A DNA stretch of 52,845 nucleotides, taken from positions 1-52,845 of the forward strand of contig JARQPW010000017.1 in the NCBI GenBank assembly GCA_029577135.1. Direction: 5' to 3'. The first letter of the stretch is position 1, and each line of letters starts with the position of its first letter. The translations under genes were made by a program, and so were the position numbers. The notes under the pieces were generated by a model. The model did not search any database. It was not told where the DNA came from and was given only the letters and a program-made list of their open reading frames with translations. This document shows positions 42,501 to 52,845 of the stretch, in pieces. This stretch comes from Acidimicrobiales bacterium (GTDB taxonomy: Bacteria > Actinomycetota > Acidimicrobiia > Acidimicrobiales > MedAcidi-G1).

Positions 42501-43417
42501 GAAGAGGCCTCCTCGGCGGCCTTCTGCTCCGCCATCTCCTTCATGCGTCGTTCGAGGTCGGCGAACATGGGCATCTCCTCGTGGCCGATCGAGACCGGAA
42601 GTCTCTCAGCAATCTCGTCCACGGTGAAGACACCATCGGTGTTGGCGGTCATCTCGCGCACCTCGACCGGCTGATTCCAGACGGCGATGCGACTACCGGT
42701 GCAGGTGTAGGTCTGGGCGGTGATCTCCCGCGCGGCGTCGGACAGCAGGTAGACGGCCAGCGGGGCGATGTCCTCGGGGGCCCCGGCCTCGATCTCGAAC
42801 GGCACGTTCTCGGACATGCGGGTCATGGCCGTCGGGGCGATGCAGTTGGCGTTGATGCCGTACCTGCGCAGGGCGAAGGCGGCGCTGCGGGTCAACGAGA
42901 CGACGCCGCCCTTGGCCGCCGAGTAGTTGGCCTGGGCCGTCGAGGCCACGAAGGCGCCCGAGGTGAAGCCGAGCAGGCTGCCACCGGACTCCTGCTTGCG
43001 CATGACCGCCGAAGCGGCCCGGTAGAGCGTGAAGTGGCCCTTGAGGTGGACGGCCACGACGTCGTCGAACTCTTCCTCGCTCATGTTGAACAGCATCCGC
43101 TCGCGCACGATGCCGGCGACGCACACGACGCCGTCGATGCTGCCCCAGTTGTCGACGGCGGTGTCGATGATCTGCTGGCCGACCTCCATCCGGGAGACGT
43201 CGCCGGCGACGGCGACCGCGGTGCCGCCGGCCGCCGTGATCTCGGCGACGACGGCGTCGGCGACCTCGCTCGAAGGGTCATGGCCGTCCAGGGAGACGCC
43301 GTAGTCGGCGACGACCACGTTGGCGCCCTCGGCGGCACAGGCGAGGGCGATCCCCCGACCGATGCCGTTGCCCGCGCCGGTGACGGCGATGTTCTTCCCG
43401 GTGAGGTGTCCCGACAC
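42497..43417 (-). CDS. SDR family oxidoreductase with C-terminal extension
   Basis: A 306-residue short-chain dehydrogenase. TGAGNGIG cofactor loop, Ser in GFTSGAF, and YSAAK. About 45 residues follow the core, ending in a charged helix (ERRMKEMAEQKAAEEASS). Similar extended SDRs act as hydroxyacyl-CoA dehydrogenases in beta-oxidation of rings and side chains. GTG 43417 has AGGAG four bases upstream. TAGGGT at 43460-43465 (complement) is the likely -10, and the operator site B lies directly after it, over the transcription start. Confidence 0.85.
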   Translation of the reverse strand: MSGHLTGKNIAVTGAGNGIGRGIALACAAEGANVVVADYGVSLDGHDPSSEVADAVVAEITAAGGTAVAVAGDVSRMEVGQQIIDTAVDNWGSIDGVVCVAGIVRERMLFNMSEEEFDDVVAVHLKGHFTLYRAASAVMRKQESGGSLLGFTSGAFVASTAQANYSAAKGGVVSLTRSAAFALRRYGINANCIAPTAMTRMSENVPFEIEAGAPEDIAPLAVYLLSDAAREITAQTYTCTGSRIAVWNQPVEVREMTANTDGVFTVDEIAERLPVSIGHEEMPMFADLERRMKEMAEQKAAEEASS

Positions 43418-43441
43418 GATGCTCCTGCGGTTCGATCGTTT

Positions 43442-43456
43442 CTGACGGTGCGTCAG
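43442..43456. promoter_or_regulatory. Operator-like inverted repeat CTGAC-N5-GTCAG, site B
   Basis: CTGACGGTGCGTCAG between two divergent SDR genes. It matches site A at 34971-34985 in 12 of 15 bases and covers the predicted transcription start of the minus-strand SDR operon. Confidence 0.65.
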
Positions 43457-43507
43457 GTCACCCTACCGCCGACGCCACCGCACACGAAGGGCGTGGCCGG
43501 ATGCGCG

Positions 43508-43513
43508 TAGGGT
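43508..43513 (+). promoter_or_regulatory. -10 element TAGGGT of the SDR gene at 43520
   Basis: TAGGGT, six bases before GTG 43520. A second TAGGGT on the complement (43460-43465) serves the opposite direction. Confidence 0.5.
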
Positions 43514-43519
43514 CGCCTC

Positions 43520-44341
43520 GTGGCCCTCCCCGACTCACCCCCCCTCGGCCCGGATGCCATCCGACTCGACGGCCGGGTGGCCGTCGTGACCGGCGGCGGC
43601 GCCGGCATCGGCCGCGGCGTGGCCGCGGCGCTGACGGCCTTCGGCGCCCGGGTCGCCGTCTGGGAACGGGACGCCGACAAGGCCGGCGTCGGCGTCGAAC
43701 TGGACGGACTCGGCCTCACGGTCGACGTGCGCGAGGCCGACCAGGTAGAGCGGGCCCTGACCGAGACGATCGCCGGGCTCGGCACGCCGACGATCCTCGT
43801 CAACAACGCCGGTGGCACCTTCCGGCAACCGTTCCTCGAGTCCACCCAGAATGGCCGGGACGCCGTCCACCGGGCGAACCTCGGTCAGGTCCTGCTCTGC
43901 ACGCAGCTCGTGGCCCGGGCAATGGTCGACGCCGAACTGGGCGGGAGCATCGTCAACCTCACGTCGATCGAGGCCGACCGGGCCGCTCCCGGCTACGCCG
44001 CATATGCCGCCTCCAAGGCCGGCATTGCCAACTTCACCAGGAGCGCAGCCGTCGAGCTGGCAACCCACGGCATCCGGGTCAACGCGGTCGCCCCCGACAT
44101 CACCGCCACCGAGGGCATCCTCGAGCGGGCGGGCGACGACGCCCCCCGGCGCTGGGCCGACCTCGTCCCGCTGGGCCGATCCGGGACCGTCGCCGAGGTG
44201 GCCGGCGTGGTTGCCTTCCTCGCCTCCGACCTGGCCGCCTACGTCACCGGCGAGACCATCCACGTCGACGGCGGCACGGCGGCCGCCGGCGGCTGGTACC
44301 GGCACCCCGAAACCGGCGAACACGTGCTCGGCCCGCGCTGA
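43520..44341 (+). CDS. SDR family oxidoreductase
   Basis: A 273-residue short-chain dehydrogenase with TGGGAGIG, NNAGG, Ser in LTSIEAD, and YAASK, plus a C-terminal extension GGWYRHPETGEHVLG that is not part of the usual fold. Divergent from another SDR across operator B, so both are probably induced together. Substrate unknown. Confidence 0.87.
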   Translation: MALPDSPPLGPDAIRLDGRVAVVTGGGAGIGRGVAAALTAFGARVAVWERDADKAGVGVELDGLGLTVDVREADQVERALTETIAGLGTPTILVNNAGGTFRQPFLESTQNGRDAVHRANLGQVLLCTQLVARAMVDAELGGSIVNLTSIEADRAAPGYAAYAASKAGIANFTRSAAVELATHGIRVNAVAPDITATEGILERAGDDAPRRWADLVPLGRSGTVAEVAGVVAFLASDLAAYVTGETIHVDGGTAAAGGWYRHPETGEHVLGPR

Positions 44342-44350
44342 TCCGGACCG

Positions 44351-44366
44351 GCCCGTCTCAGCGGGC
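44351..44366. terminator. Weak hairpin between convergent SDR genes
   Basis: GCCCG and CGGGC pair over a 6-base loop that contains the stop codon of the minus-strand gene. No T-run. Confidence 0.3.
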
Positions 44367-45131
44367 GGGAACGAGCCCCCCGTCGACGACGAGGCACTGC
44401 CCGGTCATGAAGCTCGACGCATCGGAGGCCATGTAGAGGACCGCCCCGACCATCTCGTCCGGGGATGCCAGCCGGCCCATGAACGTGGCCCTCGCCATGC
44501 TCGTCGCCCCGGCCTCGCCGGTGTTGCGGACCATGTCCGTGTCCACCGGGCCTGGGGCCAGGGCGTTGACGCGGATGTTCCGACCAACCAACTCTGCCGC
44601 CATCGACCTCGTGAAGCTGAGCAGGGCCGCCTTGCCGGCGGCATAGAGGGAGCGCCCCGGGCCGGGGAGGAAGGCGCCTGCGGAGACGACGTTGACGACG
44701 GCGGCGTGCCCGGAGGCCTCGAGGTGCGGCAGGCAGGCCTGGACCAGGAGCACCGGCCCGCGGACGTTCACGGCGAACGACTTGTCGAACCCTGCCACGG
44801 TGATGCCACCCAGCGGTTCGGCCAGGGCATTGGCGGCGTTGTTCACGACGATGTCGACGCCACCGAACGCCTCGACGGTGGCAGCGGCCAGACGCTCGGC
44901 GTCCTCGGGCTCACCGAGGTGGGCGGGAACCGCCAGCGCCTCGCCACCGGCATCGCGGATGGCGGCGACCACCTCGTCGCAGGCGTCGGCCTTGCGGCTG
45001 GCGACTACCACCCGGGCGCCCTGGGCGGCGAAGGCCTCGGCCACGGCCCGGCCGATCCCCCGGCTGCCGCCGGTCACGATGGCGACCCGACCGGTCAGGT
45101 CGTGCAGGGCGGCGATTCCGGTGCGGTCCAT
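44358..45131 (-). CDS. SDR family oxidoreductase
   Basis: A 257-residue short-chain dehydrogenase with TGGSRGIG, NNAAN, Ser in NVVSAGAF, YAAGK and the usual C-terminal GQCLVVDGG. Closest in general look to 3-oxoacyl-ACP reductase-like or gluconate dehydrogenase-like members. GGAAAG precedes the ATG by five bases. It ends 16 bases from the convergent SDR gene. Confidence 0.88.
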   Translation of the reverse strand: MDRTGIAALHDLTGRVAIVTGGSRGIGRAVAEAFAAQGARVVVASRKADACDEVVAAIRDAGGEALAVPAHLGEPEDAERLAAATVEAFGGVDIVVNNAANALAEPLGGITVAGFDKSFAVNVRGPVLLVQACLPHLEASGHAAVVNVVSAGAFLPGPGRSLYAAGKAALLSFTRSMAAELVGRNIRVNALAPGPVDTDMVRNTGEAGATSMARATFMGRLASPDEMVGAVLYMASDASSFMTGQCLVVDGGLVPAR

Positions 45132-45173
45132 GTGTGTGCTTTCCGGATCAGGGTCGGTGCGGCCGGAGGCGGT

Positions 45174-45527
45174 TCAAGCCTCGCCCTCGCCCCGCTGCCC
45201 GACGAAGTAGCCCACGCCGAAGTCGGGCGTCGAGAAGGTGACCTCACAACCGTCCGGGAAGTAGAAGAGGTCGCCCTTCGTGCCGACGACTGTCTCACCG
45301 GTGCAGTCGGTGATGTGCAATTCGCCGTCGATCACGAGTTTGATCTCGTGGTAGGTGTAGGTGTAGGTCATCGACTCGCCGGCCTCGAGGCGGAACAGCC
45401 CCGCCGTGATGGCCTTGTCGGGATCCTCCGAGACCACGAAGTCGTCGAGGAAGGCATTGGCGTCGAACTCGTCCATGGCGGGGAGTTCCCGGCTGAGGAT
45501 CTTTCCCTTGTGCTGCATCGCCGGCAT
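45174..45527 (-). CDS. Small cupin protein (EutQ-like)
   Basis: A 117-residue single cupin domain. The second half reads HEIKLVIDGELHI and GDLFYFPDG, the two cupin motifs, with the metal-binding His count reduced. Similar short cupins are annotated EutQ-like. ATG 45527 is chosen for the GGGGAG seven bases upstream. A longer reading lacks such a signal. TAGGTT at 45592-45597 (complement) may be its -10. Function unknown. Confidence 0.78.
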   Translation of the reverse strand: MPAMQHKGKILSRELPAMDEFDANAFLDDFVVSEDPDKAITAGLFRLEAGESMTYTYTYHEIKLVIDGELHITDCTGETVVGTKGDLFYFPDGCEVTFSTPDFGVGYFVGQRGEGEA

Positions 45528-45630
45528 GGCGGTTCTCCCCTGTCGGTGTGTGGTAGCCGGACGGGGCGCGACGCCGCGCCGGAACAACGGCAACCTACAG
45601 CCGGACTCACAGCGGGGCGCGACGCACCCC

Positions 45631-45636
45631 TAGCCT
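45631..45636 (+). promoter_or_regulatory. -10 element TAGCCT of the epimerase gene
   Basis: TAGCCT, six bases before GTG 45643. Confidence 0.5.
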
Positions 45637-45642
45637 CCGGAC

Positions 45643-46557
45643 GTGCCCACCGACCGCAAGATCCTCGTCACCGGCCTGACCGGCCAGATCGGCCACCCCG
45701 TGGCCCGGATCCTGGCGCAGGACAACGAGGTGTGGGGGGCCGCCCGTTTCTCCGCCGAGGGCAGCCGGGAGCGCGCCGAGTCCATCGGCGTCACACCGGT
45801 CACAGTCGACCTCGAGACCGGCCACTACGACGGCCTGCCCGACGACTTCACCCACGTCGTGCACTTCGCCGCCTGGATGGGGCCCCGTCCCGACCACGAC
45901 CGGGCGCTGCGGGCCAACGCCGAGGCGACCGGACTCCTGATGCAGCACTGCCGGTCGGCCGAGGCGTTCCTCATCGCCTCGACCAATTCGGTGTACCGGC
46001 CGAACCCCGACCCCTGCCACCGGTATGCCGAAGGCGACCCGCTGGGCGATCCGACCTCACCGTTCAGCCCCACCTACTCGATGTCGAAGAACGCCCAGGA
46101 GGCCGTGGCCCGCACCATGGCCCGGGCGCTCGGCCTGCGCACCACCATCGCCCGCATCAACGCCAGCTACGGTCCCAACGGCGGCCTGCCCGCCTACCAC
46201 GGCGACTCGGTCACCGCCGGCCGGCCGGTCCACCTGCGGGCACCCGGCCCCAACGCCTACAGCCCGATCCACGAGGACGACCTGGGCACCCAGGTGGCGC
46301 CACTGCTCGACGCCGCCTCCACGCCCGCCACGATCGTGAACTGGTGCGGCGACGAGGTCGTGACCGCCGAGGAGTGGTGCGCCCTGTTCGGCGAGCACCT
46401 CGGGGTCGAGCCCGAACTCGTCTACGACGAGGTACCCGGCAGCCAGCCCGGCAGCGCCGCCGACCCCACCCGCCGCCTCCAGCTCACGGGACCGTGCACG
46501 GTTCCGTGGCACGACGGCATGACGGCGATGCTCGAGGCGCGCAGCACCGGCTCCTGA
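45643..46557 (+). CDS. NAD-dependent epimerase/dehydratase family protein
   Basis: A 304-residue extended-SDR protein with GLTGQIG at 11-17, HFAAWMG, a Ser/Thr region STNSVYRP, and YSMSK carrying the catalytic Tyr and Lys. No sugar gene is nearby, so a role on a small molecule in the surrounding degradative cluster is possible. It ends eight bases before the convergent P450 gene. Confidence 0.87.
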   Translation: MPTDRKILVTGLTGQIGHPVARILAQDNEVWGAARFSAEGSRERAESIGVTPVTVDLETGHYDGLPDDFTHVVHFAAWMGPRPDHDRALRANAEATGLLMQHCRSAEAFLIASTNSVYRPNPDPCHRYAEGDPLGDPTSPFSPTYSMSKNAQEAVARTMARALGLRTTIARINASYGPNGGLPAYHGDSVTAGRPVHLRAPGPNAYSPIHEDDLGTQVAPLLDAASTPATIVNWCGDEVVTAEEWCALFGEHLGVEPELVYDEVPGSQPGSAADPTRRLQLTGPCTVPWHDGMTAMLEARSTGS

Positions 46558-46564
46558 AGGGGGA

Positions 46565-47815
46565 TCAGGCCGCCGAGAAGGCGCACTGCAGGTGTTTGAC
46601 GCCGTTCACGAAGTTGGCTCGCAGCCGGTCGGGCTCGGCCGTGGCGTGGATGTCCGGGAACTTCGCCAGGAGGTGCCGGTAGAGCACCGAGATCTCCCGC
46701 CGGGCGAGATGGGCACCGAGGCAGAAATGCGGTCCGGGGCCGCCGAATCCGACGTGGGGATTGGGTTCCCGGGTCACGTCGAAGCGGTCGGGATCGTCGA
46801 AGACCGCCTCGTCCCGATTGGCCGAGTTGTACCAGAGCACCACCTTGTCGCCGGCCGAGAACTCGTGGTCGCCGAGCACCACGCCGTCGGTGGTCACCGT
46901 GCGCCGGAAGTGTATGACCGGGCTCGACATGCGGACGATCTCCTCGACGGCGCCGGGCGTCACGCCGTCGATGTCGGCCAACCAGCGCTCCCGCTGGTCG
47001 GGGTGTGACGTCAACTCCACGAGCCCCCAGGTGATGGCGTTGCGGGTGGTCTCGTTGCCGGCCACGCAGAGCAGCACGAAGAACGAGGCCAGCTCCTCGG
47101 GCGTGAGGCGCTCGCCATCGACCTCGGCGTTCACCAGCAGCGACGTCAGGTCCTCGCCGTCACCTCCACGGCGCTCGTCGGCGGTCCGGTTCATGATCGC
47201 GGCGAGGCCGGCCCCGGCGCCGAGCAGTGCGGCCAGCGGTTCGGTCCCCTCGTCGATGTACTCGGGATCGCCCTGGCTCAGCACGATGTTCGACATGTGG
47301 AACACCTCGTCGTGCAGGTCGGGATCGATGCCCATCATCTCGCAGATGATGACCAGCGGCAGCCGGGCCGCCACTTCGGTCACGAAGTCGCACTCCCCCC
47401 GGTCGGAGATGCGGTCGAGGGTCTCGGCGGAGATGCGCTCGACCTCGTCTTCGAGGCGTTGCACCATTCGGGGGGTGAACCCGGCCGACACGATGCGGCG
47501 CAGTCGGGCGTGGCGGGGGTCGTCCATGCTGATCATGGACCCGAAGAACTCCCGGAACTCGGGCGGCAGGTCGGGGATGTTGGTGCCCTCACCCGAACAG
47601 AACCACTCGGGGTGGCGGCTGGCCTCGACGACGTCGGCGTGGCGGGTGACGGCCCAGTAGCCGGGGCCGGCGGGCAGGAATTCGCCGAAGTCGATCTCGG
47701 CGAAGAAGCGGATGGGGTCCTCCCGTCGGAGGGTGGCGAAGGCGGCCTCCCGGTCGGTCATCGGCAGCGTCCAGAAGCCCTCGATGTCGGAGAGGTCGAT
47801 GTCGTCGAGTCGCAC
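46565..47815 (-). CDS. Cytochrome P450
   Basis: A 416-residue bacterial P450. I-helix AGNETT (252-257) with Glu-Thr-Thr, the ExxR pair Glu292-Arg295, and the heme loop FGGPGPHFCLG with Cys365. SMDDPRHARLRRIVSAGF is a typical C-helix region. It resembles the CYP124/125/142 group used on sterol side chains, but this is a judgement from memory. GTG 47815 is six bases after TACCGT (47822-47827, complement), so 26 upstream codons are not used. A ferredoxin partner is not in the window. Confidence 0.92.
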   Translation of the reverse strand: MRLDDIDLSDIEGFWTLPMTDREAAFATLRREDPIRFFAEIDFGEFLPAGPGYWAVTRHADVVEASRHPEWFCSGEGTNIPDLPPEFREFFGSMISMDDPRHARLRRIVSAGFTPRMVQRLEDEVERISAETLDRISDRGECDFVTEVAARLPLVIICEMMGIDPDLHDEVFHMSNIVLSQGDPEYIDEGTEPLAALLGAGAGLAAIMNRTADERRGGDGEDLTSLLVNAEVDGERLTPEELASFFVLLCVAGNETTRNAITWGLVELTSHPDQRERWLADIDGVTPGAVEEIVRMSSPVIHFRRTVTTDGVVLGDHEFSAGDKVVLWYNSANRDEAVFDDPDRFDVTREPNPHVGFGGPGPHFCLGAHLARREISVLYRHLLAKFPDIHATAEPDRLRANFVNGVKHLQCAFSAA

Positions 47816-47821
47816 GGCACG

Positions 47822-47827
47822 ACGGTA
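47822..47827 (-). promoter_or_regulatory. -10 element TACCGT of the P450 gene
   Basis: TACCGT on the complement, six bases before GTG 47815. The divergent -10 of the next gene is 42 bases away. Confidence 0.5.
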
Positions 47828-47869
47828 GGCGGCCGACCGCCCACTGGCCGAGCCGGAACCGGCCGCAAC

Positions 47870-47875
47870 TAGGTT
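47870..47875 (+). promoter_or_regulatory. -10 element TAGGTT of the SnoaL-like gene
   Basis: TAGGTT, eight bases before ATG 47884. Confidence 0.5.
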
Positions 47876-47883
47876 CGCCGACC

Positions 47884-48324
47884 ATGGAGGCACACGAACT
47901 CGAAGCAGGCGAACTCAGGGCCCTGGCCGACCGGCTCGCCATCGAGGACCTGCTCACGCGCTACGCCCACGCCGTCGACCGGCACGACTGGGACCTCTAC
48001 CGCAGCGTCTTCACCGACGACGCCCACATCGACTACACGTCGGCCGGCGGCATCGCCGGGACACTGGACGAGGCGGTCACCTTCCTCGCCACGACCCTGC
48101 CGATGTTCGAGATGACCCAGCACCTCGTCGGCAACGTCGACGTGCGGATCGAAGGCGACACGGCGACCGTGTCGGCCATGTTCAACAACCCGATGCGGGT
48201 GCCGGGCGGCGACGTCTGGTTCACCGGCGGCTGGTACCACCACGACCTCGTTCGCACGGGCGACGGCTGGCGCAGCCGGAACCTGCGCGAGGAGTCCGCC
48301 TGGTTCGACCGGGCGCCCTTCTGA
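47884..48324 (+). CDS. SnoaL-like (NTF2 fold) protein
   Basis: A 146-residue protein with the start IEDLLTRYAHAVDRHDWDLY, the FTDDAHIDYTSAGG segment and a C-terminal strand ending in Phe. This is the SnoaL-like/steroid delta-isomerase-like cone fold. These small enzymes act as isomerases, cyclases or hydratases on rings. It stands beside a P450 and a CoA-transferase, so a degradative step is likely. The exact reaction is not known. Confidence 0.87.
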   Translation: MEAHELEAGELRALADRLAIEDLLTRYAHAVDRHDWDLYRSVFTDDAHIDYTSAGGIAGTLDEAVTFLATTLPMFEMTQHLVGNVDVRIEGDTATVSAMFNNPMRVPGGDVWFTGGWYHHDLVRTGDGWRSRNLREESAWFDRAPF

Positions 48325-48348
48325 GCCACACCCAAGCGCCCTCCCGAC

Positions 48349-48354
48349 TACGTT
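48349..48354 (+). promoter_or_regulatory. -10 element TACGTT of the CoA-transferase gene
   Basis: TACGTT, eight bases before ATG 48363. Confidence 0.45.
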
Positions 48355-48362
48355 CCCCGCCC

Positions 48363-49550
48363 ATGCCCGGACCCCTCGACGGCATCCGCATCGTCGACTT
48401 CTCCGTCGCCCTGACCGGGCCACTGGCCACCGGCATGCTCGTCGACCAGGGGGCCGACTGCATCAAGGTCGAGCAGTCCCCGAACGGCGACCTGGTGCGC
48501 TGGCTCGGCACGTCGGTCGAAGGCATCTCCTCGATGTTCCAGGTCGCCAACCGGGGCAAGCGGTCGGCCACGATCGACCTCCAACAGGACGAGGGGCGGG
48601 CCATCGCCCTCGACCTCGTCGCCGACGCCGACGTGGTCGTCCAGAACTTCCGTCCGGGGGTGGCCGGGCGCCTCGGGATCGCCTACGCGGACGTCGTCGC
48701 CGTCGCACCCGACGTCGTCTACGCCGACATCACGGGCTTCGGCACGACCGGCCCTGCCAGCGGCCGACGCGTCTACGACACCGCCATCCAGGCCGTCTCC
48801 GGCCTGGCCGCCAGCCAGACGGGAATCAACGACGACCAGCCGAAGCTGCTCAGGCAGTTGATCGCCGACAAGGTCACCGCCTACACGGCCTGTCAGGCGA
48901 TCACCGCTGCCCTCTTCGCCCGTGGGCGCGGCCAGGGCGGACAGCACCTCGAGCTCTCGATGCTGGACGCCTGTATCGCCTTCCTGTTCGTGGACGGTGC
49001 CGACCACGAGATCCTGCTCGACGGCGACCACTCGGGCCCACAGGCCGTTGCCGCCAACAACACGCCGCTCGAACTGGCCGACGGGTTCGCCACCATCGCG
49101 GTGCCGGGTGACCTGGAGTTCCACGGCGTGGCGGCCGCCTTCGGCGTGGACAGTTCCGACCCCGACCTGGCCACGCTCCACGACCGGGTGCGCCATCGGG
49201 ACAAGGCACGCGCGGTCCACCTGGCGGTTCGCATGGCCTCTCCGAGCATGACGATCGCCGAGGCGGAGGTCGCCCTCGACGCCCAGGGCGTCCCGTTCGG
49301 CATCGTGCGCGCCGTCGACGAGGTCGCCGACGATCCCCAGGTGCTCGCCAACGAACTCTTCGAGGAACACACCCACCCCGCCGCCGGTCGCGTCCGACAG
49401 CACCGTCCGCCGACGCGATTCCACGGCACGCCGGCCGGACTCCGGGAGCGCTCGGCACCGACCCTTGGCCAGCACACCGACGAGGTCGTGGCCGAAACCG
49501 GGCGCGGCGACCGGCTCGACGAACTCCGTTCGGCAGGGGTGATCGGATGA
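48363..49550 (+). CDS. CaiB/BaiF family (class III) CoA-transferase
   Basis: A 395-residue class III CoA-transferase. LDGIRIVDFSVALTGPLAT opens the protein, KVEQSPNGDLVR and NRGKRSATIDL follow, and Asp139 in RRVYDTAIQ is the likely acyl-bearing residue. It moves CoA between acids. Its ATGA overlap with the Nudix gene couples the two. Compared with the family it has a normal length. A role in activating an acid in the surrounding degradation cluster is inferred. Confidence 0.92.
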   Translation: MPGPLDGIRIVDFSVALTGPLATGMLVDQGADCIKVEQSPNGDLVRWLGTSVEGISSMFQVANRGKRSATIDLQQDEGRAIALDLVADADVVVQNFRPGVAGRLGIAYADVVAVAPDVVYADITGFGTTGPASGRRVYDTAIQAVSGLAASQTGINDDQPKLLRQLIADKVTAYTACQAITAALFARGRGQGGQHLELSMLDACIAFLFVDGADHEILLDGDHSGPQAVAANNTPLELADGFATIAVPGDLEFHGVAAAFGVDSSDPDLATLHDRVRHRDKARAVHLAVRMASPSMTIAEAEVALDAQGVPFGIVRAVDEVADDPQVLANELFEEHTHPAAGRVRQHRPPTRFHGTPAGLRERSAPTLGQHTDEVVAETGRGDRLDELRSAGVIG

Positions 49551-50302
49551 GCGACGAGGCCGAAACCCGGGAGCAGCGCCGATACGACGCATGGGTCCGC
49601 CGTCACGCCGAGCAAGGGACCACCGAGCTGATCCCGGCGGCGACGGTGCTGATCCTGCAGGACGGTGCCGACGGCCTCGAGGTCCTGATGCTGCGCAAGA
49701 ATTCGAAGATCGCCTTCGGGGGCATGTGGGTGTTCCCGGGGGGACGCATCGACGACGAGGACGCCGTATGTGGCGACGACGGCCAGCCCGATGAACTGGC
49801 GACCGCGGCGCGGGCGGCAGGCCGCGAGGCGGCCGAGGAGGCCCACATCGCCGTCGACCCCGACGCCCTCGTCTGGTTCTCACACTGGGTGCCCCCACCC
49901 ATCACGCCAAAGCGCTTCTCGACGTTCTTCTTCGCCACCCGGGCGGCCCCGGGCTCGGACGGGGTCGTGGAGATCGACGACGGCGAGATCGTGGACCACG
50001 CCTGGATGACCCCTGCCGGGGCCATGGCACGTCGGGACGCCGGCCAGATCGAGCTGGCGCCGCCCACCTGGGTGAGCCTGAACCTGTTGTCGGCATGGAC
50101 CACGGTCGAAACGGCGCTCGAGGCGCTGGCCGACCTGGACCCTGAGTTCTACGAGACGCACATCGGCCGATCCGACGACGGCGCCGTGGCGATGTGGTCG
50201 GGCGACGCCGGCTACGAGACCGGCGACCCGTCGCAGGACGGCCCCCGCCACCGGCTCACCATGAGCGACGATGGCTACGCCTTCCAGCGCACCGGCTGTT
50301 GA
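49547..50302 (+). CDS. Nudix hydrolase (NUDT19-like)
   Basis: A 251-residue protein with GGMWVFPGGRIDDED and REAAEEAHI forming a Nudix box with a long insertion between Gly and the REAAEE helix, as in the NUDT7/NUDT19 type that cleaves CoA and acyl-CoA diphosphate bonds. The C-terminal region has a conserved-looking W-rich segment. ATG overlaps the CoA-transferase stop. CoA-derivative hydrolysis would suit the neighbour, but this is inference. Confidence 0.88.
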   Translation: MSDEAETREQRRYDAWVRRHAEQGTTELIPAATVLILQDGADGLEVLMLRKNSKIAFGGMWVFPGGRIDDEDAVCGDDGQPDELATAARAAGREAAEEAHIAVDPDALVWFSHWVPPPITPKRFSTFFFATRAAPGSDGVVEIDDGEIVDHAWMTPAGAMARRDAGQIELAPPTWVSLNLLSAWTTVETALEALADLDPEFYETHIGRSDDGAVAMWSGDAGYETGDPSQDGPRHRLTMSDDGYAFQRTGC

Positions 50303-50314
50303 GCCGCACGGCCC

Positions 50315-50320
50315 TACCAT
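50315..50320 (+). promoter_or_regulatory. -10 element TACCAT of ctpE
   Basis: TACCAT, seven bases before GTG 50328. Confidence 0.5.
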
Positions 50321-50327
50321 CTCCCGG

Positions 50328-52655
<2,328 letters not shown>

Positions 52656-52690
52656 CGTTCCGGCCGACGAGCCACCACGGGGGAGTGCAG

Positions 52691-52845
52691 ATGTCGGACA
52701 CCGATCAGGGGCTCTTCGCCACCGCACTGGCGCAGTTCCATCGCGGCGCCGAACTGGTGGGCATGTCGGCCGACCTGCGGTCGATCATCTCACAGCCCAA
52801 GAACGAGATCATCGTCAACTTCCCCGTCCACATGACCGACGGGAG
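52691..52845 (+). CDS. Glu/Leu/Phe/Val dehydrogenase, N-terminal part, cut by the right edge
   Basis: ATG 52691 begins a frame open to the window end (51 codons). The segment DLRSIISQPKNEIIVNFPVH matches the N-terminal region of glutamate dehydrogenase family proteins. GGGGGAG precedes the ATG at five bases. TAGCGT (52653-52658), overlapping the ctpE stop, may be its -10. The catalytic part lies outside the window. Confidence 0.8.
   Translation, partial: MSDTDQGLFATALAQFHRGAELVGMSADLRSIISQPKNEIIVNFPVHMTDG

Overview
The window reads as chromosomal DNA of a high-GC actinobacterium. The best guess is the class Acidimicrobiia: strong GC bias in third codon positions, lipoproteins with Thr/Pro linkers, TANNNT -10 elements placed directly before start codons, a CtpE-type P-type ATPase and an IpdAB-type CoA-transferase. 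The taxonomic call is inference. No rRNA, tRNA, CRISPR array, insertion sequence or phage gene was seen. Nearly all of the DNA is coding, and about 47 genes can be supported.

Layout. (1) 1-6258, minus strand: a 29-residue membrane peptide, dihydrolipoyl dehydrogenase, an E2 acyltransferase, a LipB-LipA fusion protein, an M24 peptidase and a membrane protein cut by the left edge. This is a lipoate and 2-oxoacid dehydrogenase module with overlapping stops and starts. (2) 6291-11390, plus strand: exported redox proteins. The first is a thioredoxin-like lipoprotein whose CXXC motif is encoded as TGA-x-x-Cys, so it is a probable selenoprotein. It is followed by a cupredoxin, a large beta-helix lipoprotein and a di-heme c-type oxidoreductase. 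(3) 11393-12143: an intergenic region with a duplicated 124-bp element. (4) 12144-20726: leuC-leuD, two Thr/Pro-linker lipoproteins, leuA behind a Leu-codon attenuator, and serA split by an in-frame amber codon. (5) 20760-29984, minus strand: an S9 peptidase, an aminotransferase, a carboxyltransferase, a small lipoprotein, an alcohol dehydrogenase, a hemolysin III family protein, azlD-azlC, a low-molecular-weight phosphatase and a thioesterase. (6) 30024-35874: two acyl-CoA dehydrogenases, an ipdC-like flavoprotein, ipdB and ipdA, with a divergent SDR. This looks like steroid C/D-ring breakdown. (7) 35882-41713: a SET-domain protein, then cysH, a siroheme synthase N-domain protein, uroporphyrinogen-III methyltransferase and sulfite reductase, an assimilatory sulfate reduction operon behind a two-site operator, then a metallo-beta-lactamase-fold protein. 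(8) 41721-50302: four SDRs, a cupin, an epimerase, a P450, a SnoaL-like protein, a CaiB-type CoA-transferase and a Nudix hydrolase, again degradative in character. One inverted repeat motif, CTGAC-N5-GTCAG, links this block to the ipd block. (9) 50328-52845: ctpE and the start of a glutamate dehydrogenase family gene.

The most interesting signals are the TGA-containing thioredoxin-like lipoprotein with a GGTC-loop hairpin after the TGA, the LipB-LipA fusion, the amber codon at the catalytic/regulatory boundary of serA, the leuA leader peptide and attenuator, and the consistent TANNNT spacing that marks about 15 leaderless genes.
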